64,000 bases of DNA from Apteryx mantelli (taxonomy: Eukaryota > Chordata > Aves > Apterygiformes > Apterygidae). Within the stretch, counting starts at the first letter, position 1. Each line of letters starts with the position of its first letter. Below, in pieces: positions 22,574 through 37,500 of the stretch. The notes beneath the pieces were generated by a model that did not search any database, was not told the DNA's origin, and saw nothing but the letters and a program-made list of their open reading frames with translations. The DNA lies in the NCBI RefSeq assembly GCF_036417845.1, contig NC_089978.1, forward strand, positions 89,832,007 to 89,896,006, in the 5' to 3' direction. The translations under genes were made by a program, and so were the position numbers.

Positions 22574-25500
22574 TCAGATTTCTTTTACGGTTGCAGTGAA
22601 GTGTCGCTTTCCATCTAAATACAACATGGACTCTGAAATAACGTGAAGAAAAGAGATAATACACTATTAACTTAGTATCAATAATGGGCAACTACAGAGA
22701 GTGGCAATATTAAAGAGCAATCCAAAATGCATTTGTTTTGTCATCAAAGCATACATGTGCTTTGCCATGAAATGCTGTTAAATTATTCAAATGTCAATAG
22801 TTCATCTCAGCATTTCATTATATTCAAACAGAAGGAAAGAAAGTCTTCTTTTCCACAGAATTATAATGAAAATGCATTAATTGGATACTTGCCTCCATAC
22901 GTTTTGGGGACAACCCGTGGGACCTCCTTTTCTGATATAAATGTAAAATGGAAGATATTGGTTGTCTGGTGTTCTCTGGTATCTGCATCATAAACCTCAC
23001 TGTGTACTCGAACCTGGATATAGTTTTTTTCTGTATAACAAACCTACATGGTTAAGACAGGAGGTACAATTAGTAATTCATCATTGGCACTGAAAAACTG
23101 AAACAGGCTTTGTTTTACTGCTTAACAAGAAAAGTCACACTCTCTCACAATGCACTGTTCATTATCAGTGATTAAGAGAGATAATATGAAGGGTAAGTTT
23201 TTCTGCTCTTCAAAAAGAAACCAACTCCTACCTGTGCAGAAAGCAGTAGTAAGGAGCCAACCTCAACTGGCCTCTGAAACATGATATCATCAACAGATAC
23301 GATAAAGGGTCTGGAACCCCTGAGCAAGAAAAAGAGAAATTTGCTCTCAAGAATAACTAGGGTGCTTGGAGAAACTGAAGCTATTTCCCTGTCGGCCTTT
23401 TAATGACTTTTTTTTAGAAAATAAGTCTCAATTAAATACAGGCCACAGGAATTGCTGAAGAATTATGCCATCACCCTAGACAAAAATAACTGGAGGAAAC
23501 CTCTCTTATATGCATTCAAGTACACACTCCTTTAGGACACACTATGGCATCACTGCCTTATGCTTGCCAGGCAGTCTTCATGCCATCATTGCTTAGGCCT
23601 CAGGTGTCCAAGTACTGACAAAAAACACTCATCTTTCTATCAGGCTATGCACATGCTCACCATTAAAGTCATACACAGATCTTTGCTGGATGATGACCTC
23701 AGTCACATTTTCTAAGAACAAGCACTTTTTAGAAGTTCAGAAACCATTACTCTTGTGTATGTAATGAGAAGATGCAGTACCTGTTAGAATGTTTATTTCG
23801 TATGTTTAGAAAGAAAATGCATCTTTAGAAGTCAATCTCAATAGCTTGGAATGACAAAACAAAAAGGATATATTTTCTATCTTTGCATGTGATATTTAAA
23901 AACCAAGCTCTAAGGAGAAAGATACAGATCTCTTTGTAAAAATGACAGGTGCACCATCTAAGCAAAATATTGCTGTGTCCTGCCACATTCAGTCAGACAT
24001 CTAGGTCCTTTCTATTCAGACTTATGTTGGTTAGCTTGGTTTTCTGACCTATGAATGCATGCACCACGTTCTGGATTATATAAATATTGCAAGTCTGCAA
24101 CTCACCCACAGCTGCAAGCAGTTGCCCATCCCAGTTCAAATGCTTTCCTCATGAGAAAACCCCCAAAGATCCTATTGAAGATGTTCCGTTCCTACATGTA
24201 GAAACACCATCAGCAAACTGCTATATAACATATATTTTTCCCAAAATATTGTGTTGAATTCTGCCTAGTAATCTGCACTTCTGTTTACAGGATTTAACAG
24301 AACACCCAGCATCTGAATATATAAAGAGCGCTACTGAAAAATATATACAAAAGGCCAAATGGCTGTAGCAAGTTAACTTAATAGGCGCTCATCTGACTCA
24401 TTTGACAATGTAAGATCAAAACTCAAAATTGTGTCATCAACCAGAAGTCCAACTTAAACACTTTGCAAAGGAATTTCTTTACACAAAATGAGCACTCTAA
24501 TAATAAAAGAAAGCATTGAAAATCTTCTATTTTTCAGTGTTAATCCATACAGATAATACAAGAATGGCAACAGAAACTCAGCTCTAAATAGGTAAGGAGG
24601 ACAGAAGAACCTAAACAGAATAAAGGATTCACTAGTCTTAAAAGACAATTCTTAATTCAATAACTGTTTTTGTAATTCATTAATATACTTCAAAATACCT
24701 GAGGGTGGCAAATTTGTAGGCTCTTCAACTTTGCATCTTCCATCCACACTGAATTGGGTGGTAATACACGACTCCGGAAACTTACCGTCCTATGGAAGAG
24801 GCAATAAACTTAATAACCCACATTAGCAGAATTCAGCAAGACAAAAATGCACCAACAGGAAATGTGGGCACTAAAAAAACCAAAAATGCTACCACTAAAA
24901 GCTATTCCAACAGACCTTGAAGCCTTATCCAAAGAGGTATTTGGATTTGTTACTGTAATCATATAGCCTCTGCTCCCAATCTTTCAAATACTTCTGCTAA
25001 TGTTCAAGTTTATGTGAACAGTCTCAACTTATGAAAGGTGCATGAAAGAAGAAATGAACTACATCCACAAAGCATGTGCTTACTTTTCCAGAAAAGCCTT
25101 GCACTGTTTATTAAGTCATAATATGAATTAAAAGCACACAATCAACTAACAGAGTAATTCAACATCAAACAGGCAGACAGTTTGAGGTTTTCAAACCCAG
25201 ACAGAGTGTGAACAAAATACATTTGCTAATTCTAATGGAAGGCACGTCTTACTTTGGTAAACAGTTTTGAAATATCAACTACATAATGTTAGTAAGTTAA
25301 AGAAATTATAAACTATCCACAAATGCAACAGTACACTAATGTCATTAGGCATTGCTCTACCACCACTGGCACTGGAAGATTTCACAGAAATTTCAATGGG
25401 AGAAGTATGTCAACACTAGTCTCCCTCAGAAAATGTTGTCAGGTGTTATATTTAAAACACACTGTAAGGTTACCTGGTCAAACATGGCCAATTCCTGCCC

Positions 25501-28500
25501 TCACAGGTTTTTCTAGATATCACAGCAGAAAACTCTTATATGGTTGCAAGTCACAAGGCTGCAAAAGAGTTCCATTCCCTTGTTCAGTTAAACATCATTA
25601 ACCTTCTTTCTGAAGATTATTCCAAACAGCTTGCTCAGAAGCTCGTTGTGCTAACACTGTCACTTTTATCATCCTTGCACAGCTAACACTCTTGGATGTT
25701 GAAAGATACTTTTGAGAGGCATAAATGTCACATCAAACTTTGTATCTGTGTTTCAAGCAGAGCACCCAAGAATTTAAATGTTGAAATAGGAAAACAAATG
25801 TCTACGTATCTTCCACTCTGCTCTCCAACTCAAAAGGCATGTTACTTTTCCCTCTCACAAGACTTCAGTTCTCCTCCACCCCCCCTTTCTTGCCTTGTGT
25901 CCAATGTATTAAGGAATATGTCATGAACAATGTTTCTTTCTTCTGCAGTGGGAGCCATTTTCAGTAAGGAAGCAGTGCTGAAATCAATCCTCTTTGTCTT
26001 GTTAACTAAACATTAAAAAAAAAAAAAAATCGGAGTTCAAAGACAAAACCCTTTCACTTGGCTCTGGGGATTTTAACCTGGAATCATCTGTCTCTTTCCA
26101 CTTTATTTTCCCACAAGTTAAAAAATAAGATTCACAGTCCCACAGTGCTAGACTTGGACTCAAACAGAAATTTGGCTTTTAGAATTGATGGCATCAAAAT
26201 AAAAATAAGGCAGAAATCCACTGTTACTCCCGAATGTGATGAAGACTCCTTATACATATACTGTGATATCCATCCACCCCTCCAACAGGGCACTTAAATA
26301 TCCTCCCAAAGTACAAAAAACATATCAGACAAAAAACCCTACAGAACAGACAAATATCTGTAGGTTTTCCAATGGTACAAGAATGCAAATTTATGATCAA
26401 ACTTATTACCCCAGGCCACACTGATTGAAACTTTAAAAGATCTGTTGCTCAGTTTATACAATCTTTTATTTTTCTGCTAAATTTAATTCCCTGCTTTAAA
26501 ATTCCAGCTTGGAACAATAGAAGAAGGTGCTGCACGCTTTTCTCCCATGCCTGAGTTCCTTTCCAAAGGAAACTCAGCCACCCAGATAGGGAATGAGCTG
26601 TGATGCACTCCAGCAGGCCCACCGTGGGGCCAATGCATCAACCAGAACATCAGGACAGCCCATGCCGCAGTCAGGACCGAAGTGGAGTGAGCATCCTGGA
26701 AACAGAAGTCTAGGGTGCAGAGTACACCAAAAGTGCCCTTGCCTGTCAGCTTAGCCAAAGGGTTTCCAAGAATGTGGTATCAAGCTTTTAAATCCTCTCT
26801 CTTCCATCTCTAGCCATATTGACACGTGAGACACAACAAAAATCTGATTTTAAACAAATTAGGAACATCTATTAGCAGCAGAACTCCTGAAGTCTACTTT
26901 CCAGCTACTAAGTTGAAGCTGAGTCAGATTTTCATACTGCCAGGAAATAAAACATACATTCCCCTTGCTTGAAGATTTCTTCCTCCTCAGGGCTCTCAGG
27001 AATTAGTGGATTAACAAATGCTGGCCTATGGATAGGAATTTTTTTAAGTTACAAACTTTATAAGAATTTGTCCTATAAATATTACGTTATAACATTTTTA
27101 CTTACATACAAGTTACAAGATGAAAAGACAGACTTCAGATTATATCTTAGAAATAAATGTTATTTCATGATGTGGCTGCTGCCAAATGAGTATCTTATTA
27201 ACTTTAATTCTGAAGAGTCAGGTAAGAGATCCAACCACTATCTAGTACCATTAAGAAAGAGTAACCAATGCATCTGTGCTTCTTAAAGAGCCCAAACTGT
27301 ACCCATAGATTGTACTGAACGTCACTCAAGGAGAAAGCTATTTAGAAACATAGCAAATGAAGATGTGATGATCTAGAACAGTCTAAAATAGATATACAAA
27401 ACTTCAATGGCAAAACAAAATTCCTTCTGGAATAGAAAGAACACAGTGCTTTAAGTAGCAAGTGTTCTTATAATCTATACATTCCCATGACAGCCTTATC
27501 AACAGCCAAAAGCTGTTTACCACATGTAACACTTATCAAAGATGATGATATGAGGCTGCCTGGAGTCCCAATTCATATGTTTATATTACTGCACAAATAA
27601 ATCCACTCTAGCATAATTATATAAAATTTGATTCTTTCTGTTCACAAGGCAAGGCAACTGCTTATTTTCAAGAGCCCTTCTTCCTCATAATTTCCACATA
27701 ATATTTTTGTATTTTAACTATTTATAGGAATGCTCAGAACAAAAACATACATATCTATCTGCTCAGCAGATTTGCATGTTTGCGTATGTATATACATGTG
27801 TATGTGTGTATATGTATACATATATACATACACACACAAACATGCAAATCTGCTGAGCAATTCACATCTAGCCCTGAACCTTTATTCGGGTGGCTGACAA
27901 GCAGCACACAGAGACACTGTTTGCTGGGAACAGCCTGCTCTCTTTCCTCTTTGCCAGAACTTTGGTTGGGGAATGTTCGAGACCCAGTGGCTCCTGCTCC
28001 ATCACATGGCTCATATTTGCTCTCCCCAGCTCAGGGCACGTCAGCACCAGCTCTTCTGTCCATGCCCCAAGCTGCTGAGATGCACATTTGCTATGGCTCA
28101 AAGCCATACGCCCACATTTCTGTGGTGCTGTGCACAATCTAATTTATCTCGTACCTCTCTGCAAAGTCTTTACCTAACACAGAATCCCCTTCTTATACAG
28201 ATAGAAGTCTTCCAAAACACAGCTGGCTTTTGTCCATCTGGCTCAGAGAAAAGGCAGTGAAGTTTGTATCTATGACGTACCTCCATATAGACATGCCCTC
28301 AGCTGCCCATTTGTAAAGTAGAATAAGAACACTGCCTTGGAGAGTTGCTTGGAGTTACCACCATTTGTTTTGCTGCATTAGTCAGTCTGCTAGCATATAA
28401 TTATATCAATTTGATATTATTTTTTGCAAAACAAGCCTGCTTCCTCAAAATGGGTATAAGATAGATAAATTTCTTTTAAAGTATATTGTGCATGAATACT

Positions 28501-31500
28501 ATGTTAACGGGACCTAAAAATATCATATAAACCTGAAGGAAAACAAACTAATAACTACTTTTATTATTATCAGGAGTAAATAATTATGTCAGGCAAAAAC
28601 CCCTTCATTAAACACAACCCTCTTCATTAAATACAAACAATTATTTAAACTAGTTAGAAACAGAAAATGGTTTATGACTTTTGCAAGCTATTTACAGAAA
28701 GGTAAGAAATACAGCTGATTTTTAATAGTGCTGGAGTCATGCAAACCAAAACTGAAACCAAGCAGCTTGTTTTTTAATGACTAGGCATTAAAGAGTGAAA
28801 CTAGAAAAAATAAGGTAATTCTTTCTTGTAATTCTGTGAAAATACTTCCCAATCCCATGTTATTTACATAGCAAGTTTCAGGCTGATGAGTCATTCTGAC
28901 AACACCTACTATTTTCTATTAAGGAATTAAAGGCATTTTTCACTCAAAGATTACCGAACCATTAAGGCTCAATCTTTCCATTCCTTAGGACAGGAAACCA
29001 ATTAACTCTAACTAGTACTCCAGAATGCAGATGAGTTTCTAGCCAACTCATTCAATTCCATGTTCATCAGGCCAGTCATTCAAGCACAGGGATAAATCTA
29101 TTAAAGAAAAGGGTCAAATCCCGGGACTAACAGCGATTCCTTGTGTCACTTAACTGCTGAATGCAATGCTCTGAAGCTTGCCCCAGAAAAGTAACAAGAA
29201 ATTAGAGGGACATTTGGCCAAGAGAAAACACCAAGTGTGTCATTTATCTGTAACCGATGCTATATAGTTTCTACACATACATAGCAAGCTACCACGTTTG
29301 CAACTTTCACTACAGCAGGAGTCTGAAGAGGATTCCTCTGTCCTACAAATTACCGTTTGTTTTCTGGATCCCGGGCCACCATGACAAAGGTCGCATCTAA
29401 CACAGGGCTGTAGTCACCATCATGTAGCTAAAAGAGACAGGAAACAACTATATTCGTAAACTCTAAAACTGTATTAGTGCTTAGCAAGCTATCCAGTGGA
29501 CATCAACCATACAATCACACTGTAAACCTGTTTGCTTTCTCATTGTCATCCCTTCTGAGCTCTCTCACAATAGATCCAAGGCAAGGAAAGAACAAAACTT
29601 AAAACATTAGTTTCCAGAATTCTGCAATGTAAATATTAAGCAAAGGAATGCTAACTAATTACTAGTTTCAGCTAGAAAAATCATCATACTCATTCTAAAA
29701 TGATCCAATTATCCTTTATTCTGAGAAATGCCACAACAACTATTTGTTGTTAATATCAAATTGCCACACTGGGAGGAGTTCAGACAACAAAGGTGTAACC
29801 TGATCTTCTACATTAGAGACTTCACTCAAGGAGACACACTGAATCATAAAATATTTAGCTGAGTGTTTATCTGAATTGTAGCCAGTAATACTTAAGTAAT
29901 TAAGTATACTTACTGAAGTAAGTATATATTAAGTAATACAGTATAAACAATTAGGCGTTCATACTGTATCTGCATTACTCTTAAATAAATGACAGAAAAA
30001 TTAGCAACAACGGATCTTGCTGATCCTAGAGCATCAGCACTCACCTTGGTCTGGAAACACTAGAGCTGTTTCAAGCCCTTCAAGACAGTTATCCTAGAAA
30101 ATTTAATTTAGACTGCTAACATCCTCATTCAGAATCCTTTCTGAAGCACCTCAGAATATAAAGCGTGACTGTCACAGGATGGAGAGAAGTCACAAGAACT
30201 AACCTGCAGCATGTGCATCTTCACTTCCATTGAGGTCTTCCCAACCCAGGAAACATTGCCAGTGAATTTGATGTCACAGTCTGGATATATGATCTTTTTG
30301 CACAAATCTAAAAGACAAACATTAGAGGTTACTGGAGATAGAGAATCCAGTCTTTCTGGATTAAATGTGAGTGATCTAAGGCTTCTTTGTTTTCTGTAAG
30401 TGACAACACACACAAAGACAACCCAGAAAAAGACAGTCATTGCAAGGGACCACACTCTAGAACAGGAGGAAGAAGTAGGCATATAGGTGGCAGATGGATG
30501 ACAGATCCACAGAGATGCTCAGCAGAACATGGGACATAAGCAAGGCCTAACTCCATCACAAGAAATACTGTTCAATAATGAAGGTAAGAGAATCACTTGC
30601 TAATACAACACTGAACACAGAAGTGCAGAAAGCATAAAAACTCATGTTTTGAAAGGAAGGGAAACCTGAAATGCTAGGAAAGCATCTACAAAGCCCTCTT
30701 CCCTCCTCGCCCCCTTCCAAAAAAAGCCAGAGTACTTATAAGCCAAAACAACAAAGTGAACTAAACAGGAGAGGGAAGAAGAAATCCCCAGTAAGAAACA
30801 TGGGAAAGCAATAGCTGCAGAAAGACCAGGGGTTCAGGCCAATAGATGAAATCATTTCTACTGATCAAATTGCCACTTACTGATTTTATCCACCAGGGCT
30901 GTAACTATTGATAAGGGAGACCTTGGCTGTGCTTCCTGCTTCGTGTGAGTGTAGCAAATGAGAACTGCAGAGAGTTGAAAAATGGAGTCAGCTTTCAGTT
31001 CTCCTGTATTTTACCAAAGCGTTAGTAAAGCATTATCAAAGCCATCTCCGTGAAACATGAGAGGTACCTAAAAACACAAACTCAAACAGCAGCCTGCATG
31101 GCTGCAGATGAATTCCACATTTTCATGTGTGTAACTCATGGGATTGCTATAAAGAAAACTGTGATTCAGCAGTTGTCTAGGCTATATGCATATTTACTTA
31201 CTACAAAGGAAAACTGATTTTAGCACCTTACCTCAACCCATTGCTCCTCTACTCCCTATCCCATATAATCTCTTCCCTTTATCCCTGTAGCCCATTTGTC
31301 TCAGATCTTGCATTCCCTTCCTACCTCCTACTCTGATTTTATGCAGGCTGTCCAAGGATACATGTTATCTGAGGACTTATTTTCAAATACTGATTCCTTT
31401 AAAGCGGTGCAAATTAGATAAATGTGGCTTATAGGCATGAAAGTATAGTCATTATTTAAATTAATTAGCTCTGATCACAAGAGTACATCCAAGTAAACTC

Positions 31501-34500
31501 CCTAAAGTACTTTGCTGCAAAGATACTGTCTACTATTCACGTGATTTTCACTTGATAGAGATTACTGTAATCAAAAGTATTCGTTTGCAGAGAGGAGAGA
31601 GATCCTTCCAACAAATGAGATACTTTTTCTCTCAAATTGCTAAAGTCACCATTCTAAAAACTGTTATACCTATCAATACAATTTAGTAAGAGTCGGAGTT
31701 GGATTTATCAGACTTCTATTGCCATGGATAAATAATTTGAAGTCAATCACATCTTGATGTAGAATGCCTGTCAAGATCACAGTTAGGATTAACCCAAACT
31801 GATACATCCCCAACAGAACTGACTGAAGTCAAATATGATTAAAAACAAAAATGAAAACATTCTGCGCTGTATCAGGAAAAATCTAAGATTTTCACAGATC
31901 TACAGGGAAGATAAGCAAGGTAGAGAAAGAAAAACAAGCTCATCTCATTTAACAGCAGAGGGTAGCCAATAGTTTCAAGACTCCTTTCCTAATTCAGGAC
32001 AGGAACTGGAAGGCAATACCTTTCACATCCCAGAAAGAAATACAAATAACCTAGCTATTTCATCTATCCCTGATGACATAGGTGATATGCATTCACTTGT
32101 TTCTCTGCCTTCCTCAATTTTGGCCATCCGGACTCCTAAAAGGTCTTTCTTTTCCGTCAAAGAAATCAATATGTACTTTCCATTCAGAGCTTCCCTTAAA
32201 TAAGTGTTTAATTCTTTGTCAAAAACCTCCACCAAAATGCTCCCAATGAGTTACAGAACTTTGATCAAAACAGAAATCATCTTGTGACATTTTAAGAGAA
32301 AAACATCCCCAGGTTATATTAACAACCCAGCACTTATTTTAGCTGGAAAACAAAAGACAAAGACCTTGAACTTTTAAACATCATGAATAAATGAACCAGG
32401 GAGAAAAAGATCAAGAAAGCTAACTCACAAAACAACTGAGTGGTTTCTACTTCTACCTGTAACACAAATTCCAAAACACAACCCAAGAATCTATACCAGG
32501 TGGTTTTTATTTGATCACAATGGATACATTCTCTCCACACTATACTGTCTTATTTCTCCCCCAAAAGGAATATTAAGTAACTTTCCCCTCACTATCAGCT
32601 GGGTTTGTTTTTTTTTTGTTAAGAGAAAAATAATCTGATTTAATTTGAAATAGCTCTCTATGCAATTTTCTCTCACTTAGAACTCAGCACAGACTCACAG
32701 TCTAGGCGCATTTCTCAATAAACTATTTTTGTAGCTGGTCCTTTACAAAACTGGACAGAGGCAAGAAACTGAAGATATAAGGAGCCATTTTGCTTCTGGT
32801 TATTCTTTATCACCCCTCATTTTCTTTCAACACCTGTATATTTTCCCTGATCCCCCCTTAGAGATAGCACTTTGATGTGATCCTCTCTCTGAGGAAATAT
32901 CATACCATCCCAAACACTACTCAGACTCACTTTGTCTGCATTATTCATGCATTCATTTCAAGAGACAGATACTTACCTCCTAAACTGTCAAGATCTTCAA
33001 GAATTCTTCCAAACCTGTAAAATATGTTTTTTGACAATTAAATACCTACGTTGATAATGCATGAAAGTTAACACCTTTCTGTACATATAACATACTTGCT
33101 TTGTTACCTGACACTGTTGTGTACGTTCAGATACTTTTCTCTTATTTCAGGTTGACTTCCTAGAGGTAGGATAACTTCCAAATAGCTATCTTTCATTCTC
33201 CTAGGAGGCAGATCTTCCTGCCGTTTTGCCAGTAAAGTATGAAGAGCTTTTCTTTCTTGCATTGCTTGTACATGATCCCTAGTAAGAGAAGAAAAACACC
33301 ATTTGAGGTATGACAACAGAACTGAAACCCTACCTAAAAGATGCCACAGTGAAGATTACTACAATGAAAGGAAGAAAGATATAAAAATAGCAAGACACAG
33401 CAAGTGTGCCTTGAAAAGAAAGTAAAAAGCACATAATAAGCTTTGTTATGCAAGACTACTGCTGAGAAGTTTTTAATAAAATAGTTTTATTGTATGAGTG
33501 GTAAACCCTTACTTTGCACTAAAGAGATAAACAAAATTTATCTAATCCTGAATGATAGCAAAATGTTTTTCCTTGAAAACAAAATAGTTTAAAAAAATTT
33601 AAGTATGTACAATTTAACCTACGGATTTTTGTGCACACTCATGTCTTCTGTAGCTTCTATATCCCAATTCTTCTTGCCAATTTTGTATGCTGGAAATCAG
33701 ACCTATAATCTCTCCCAAGTAAACAAAGGAGACATAAAATGCTGCCTAGTACTGACCAGAGAGATATCTCATCTGCTAAGACTTGCTGTCACCTGCAGAT
33801 GACGTTTCCCTTTACAGCATCAGTTCATACAGCATACAGTTGACCAGCAAGCTAAAAGAAAGGGAAAACAAACCTATTTCTCTCTCTTTCTGCCCAGTCC
33901 TCTTACTGCTATGCAGTTATGGAAAGTAACCACACAGCAAAGGGAACTCTACCCTTTCAGAGGGTGCTTTTCCAGCACCACCGAGTCCAGAGGGGTTGCA
34001 GCTTGAACAAGAGAGAGGGCCAACTTATCCTCACTTCTTTCCAATCCACCAGCTTGGTTCCCTGCACAGATACCTACGCCATGTAACAACCCTGCCCACC
34101 ATTCTCCTACCTGTTCCTTGAAACTTCCCTCCCTTAAAAGTGCAGCCTGCCTGAAGAAAGCAAATATTTGATAACATCCCTAGAATCAACAACAAAGCAT
34201 TAATAATCTGAGGGTTAGACATGCAAGAGTTCAGGTATAAAGCAAGAGAGTGCACAAGATGATTAATCAATTTCTTAGAGCAAGAGAAGGCATTAAACAC
34301 TAAGTAACCAAACTTAATTTTAAACTTGTAGTGGATATGTACCATTCATCCAGTGGTGCATGCTGCATTACTGTGATTTGCGTGCCACTGTTTAACAGAG
34401 ACACTTAAAAAACAATCTATAAGAAAATAACAGAAAAGAAACTTTTCACCAAAAAGGAATGGAAAGTTGTCTTAAAGTTTTTATTTTGGATGCATTCTGG

Positions 34501-37500
34501 ATATTAGCCATATTTTAAGACAAAGTTTTTTTTGGCTTGTGTTTTATTTCAGCAGAGGAGAGGTCCAAAGGAGTCACACTTCCACATATTTATACCCCCT
34601 TTTCTGTTTAATAATTTTGGGGGGAATGTGAATAATCCATAATCAAAGAACACAGACATTTACAGAAAATTTCAAGAGTATTTTATTGTTTAAAAAATAT
34701 CATCTGAGCAACATGAATACATAATATTGCAGAGTTCAGAGAAGATGAAATGATAGCTCCCTACTCCAGAGGGATTTTTTGAAGTTGAGACACTGTATAG
34801 ACATGGAATATACTAGATGACTAAGGAAAAAAATGCAGTCAAAGGCAATGCACCCCTATGCTTTCTTAAAGATTTGTTTCTAAGGTCTTTCAGTGAAAGG
34901 TTTAAGAGAAATTAGTCAGAGATTAAATCAAAATTTTGTCTAAAAACATAAAAAATAAACAATAAAAATTCAACTACATTCTGTTTTCACCAGTCCCATC
35001 CTGGCTCCTCTGAGGTCAACAGCAGAGCTCTTCTTCACTTCAGCTTCAGAATGCACTCTTTAATATACAGAAATATTGGGCTCAAGGCAGTTACATTTTA
35101 CAACAGATAAATACTTTTCAACACTGCAATACCAGTCAACACTTCACCTAGGTATTCACCTAATAACTGCTCTAAGTATTTTGAGAAATGACATTTTTTG
35201 TTTCTAAAATGGCCAAAACTCTTCCTAGACTCTGGTGAAGTCTAGTGTAAATCATCCTATGAATCCGTCATCAAACTGTACTTGCAAAAGAATTTTACAG
35301 GTCTTCTTATGCAGACTTCTATGGATGTTATTCCTAATGATCTCAACACAGTCCAAACTACTCCATAACCTAGATCCAATAGCTTTATTTAGAAATATCT
35401 CATATCCATAGTAAGAATCACTGCACTGTATTAGTAAAGGGGAATGGATTCATTCTTAACTATGTAAGTATAGAAACAGAGAACGCACAAGCAAAATCAT
35501 TCTTTTTAATGCAAAATGCCACTGACCCCTATAAGAGAAATCACAAAACAAAATTTCATTTTAGCAAACTTAATGGTCCAAGGTGTTCCTCCAACCTGTA
35601 TCTTTCCTACTCTCACAGTAGTCCACACGTCTGTGCATCAGGCCTTCGCAGCCCACATCTAGTTCCCATTTCCAGACCCCTGTCAAGCTGCTCTGTTGGA
35701 TCCTCTTAGTCATCCTGTGGTCTAAGTTCATTAAAGCACTAGCTGTTCTGTCTATGCATATCAGTTCTTTGTCACTCCGTCCTACAAGTGGGATCTCAAC
35801 ATCCACATGACTGATGTCTTCCAAACTTCCCCACAGATTAAGCTTGTCATTCTCAAGCACATCCAGCTATGGGCTACCCAGCTTTACTTCTTCATGGTAG
35901 TTGAAGCATACAACACTCTGCAAACAACTTCCAACACAATTATTCTGCATTTTATATAGCACAAGGGATATACCTATCTAAGGAATACATTGCTCTGGTG
36001 ATCCTGGCTTCAGTCTCCTCTCCTGTCATGGTGGGAGCAGTGGGGGAGAAGAAATGGATGGAAAGACTGTATTTGACCAGGCCTTCTATGAGTTTCCTAT
36101 CTTCAGATGATATTTCCATATAGCATGGTTCCTCCCTATTTGTGGCTGCAGGAAAGGCTTTTTTTTTTTTTTTTAATCAACCTTAGAGTGCTTGTCAGCT
36201 GACCTATTGAAATTTTCAGGTCGCCTCATGCTTTGTTACTTGGCAAAAATCAGCTTCCGAGATTCAGGCACTTTCATTAGCATGCCTATAGTACTGTTCA
36301 GATAGACCTAGTCAGAAAGCCAGGACACATTAGACACTCAATCCAGGCATGCAGATACCTCTCCACATTTCCTATCAGTGCACAAAGTGTGAAATAATAG
36401 CTCAGCAAATACAGTCATAAGAATATCAACAGTCAATAAAATAGCTATGGAACCACTCATTCTGCAATACATAATTTCCCCAGACTGTTATACTGACTTA
36501 CTCAGAACTGTTAACAGCTGGAGGACTACAGTCAGCTCTGGTTTATCCAACATAATGGAGGGGGAGCAAAATAACCCAAAACATGGACGATAGAAATTAT
36601 ATGCAAATTAAGCCACAATTAGGTTACAGCAGAAAAAAGAAATGCCTGAGATACTCCTGACTAGAGAACAGAGACCCAAAGCTGACAATTTTACAAAGCC
36701 ACATGGGTGCTGCCAGGCCATTCATAATACAGCCTGCTTCATGCAGACCCAGTTCTGTTGCCTCTGAATCCAGGGCAGAATAAATCTGCCACATGGATAA
36801 TCCCCCAACAGATAAACCAAGAGATGACTGCAATGTAACATTTTTGGTCAGACTCTATGGCTCTTAAACTTCCATCAATTTCAAAGCTAATGCAAAATTC
36901 TTGTAAGAGTTAAGAACATAAACTTCATTCCTTTGGTGTTAAAGATAAATCTTCTGCTAGAGAAATCTCAGAAGTCTGTGGTACAGTAAGAATTCAAAAA
37001 CCTTTGGTTTGCATTATTTTTTAGCATTGGCCAGATGCTTTTTTTCCCCAGCTAGCTAGCGAACATTGTCAATTTCCATTACCACAACCCTGAGCTCCCT
37101 CTGGGTTTCACAAATAAAGTAAAATACATTTAATGTACACTGTACCTCCAGTTGGTAGATGCTCCCACTATATCCCTCAATCTGCTTCGCACTGAAACAA
37201 AAAAATCAAAGCAAATCAAGCTTAGTTCTGCAAGTGATAAATGTGAGGTTGCCTGGTGCAAAGAAACAAAATCCTCATTCCAGAACAGGAAAATTAAGCA
37301 GTCATGCAAATATTGGCTTCAAAACAAAAGTTTGGCCAAATTCATTGATGCTGTTAGTAGGCATATCACAATAATGGATTGAGTAACATGATTCTGTAGC
37401 TTATTGTGTACAGCCAAGATCAGCAAAGAATGCATTTAGAGTGTTTGTTAATGCAATCAAATGCCTGCAGTGCTAATTAACAACTGAAAAAGACAGCAGA

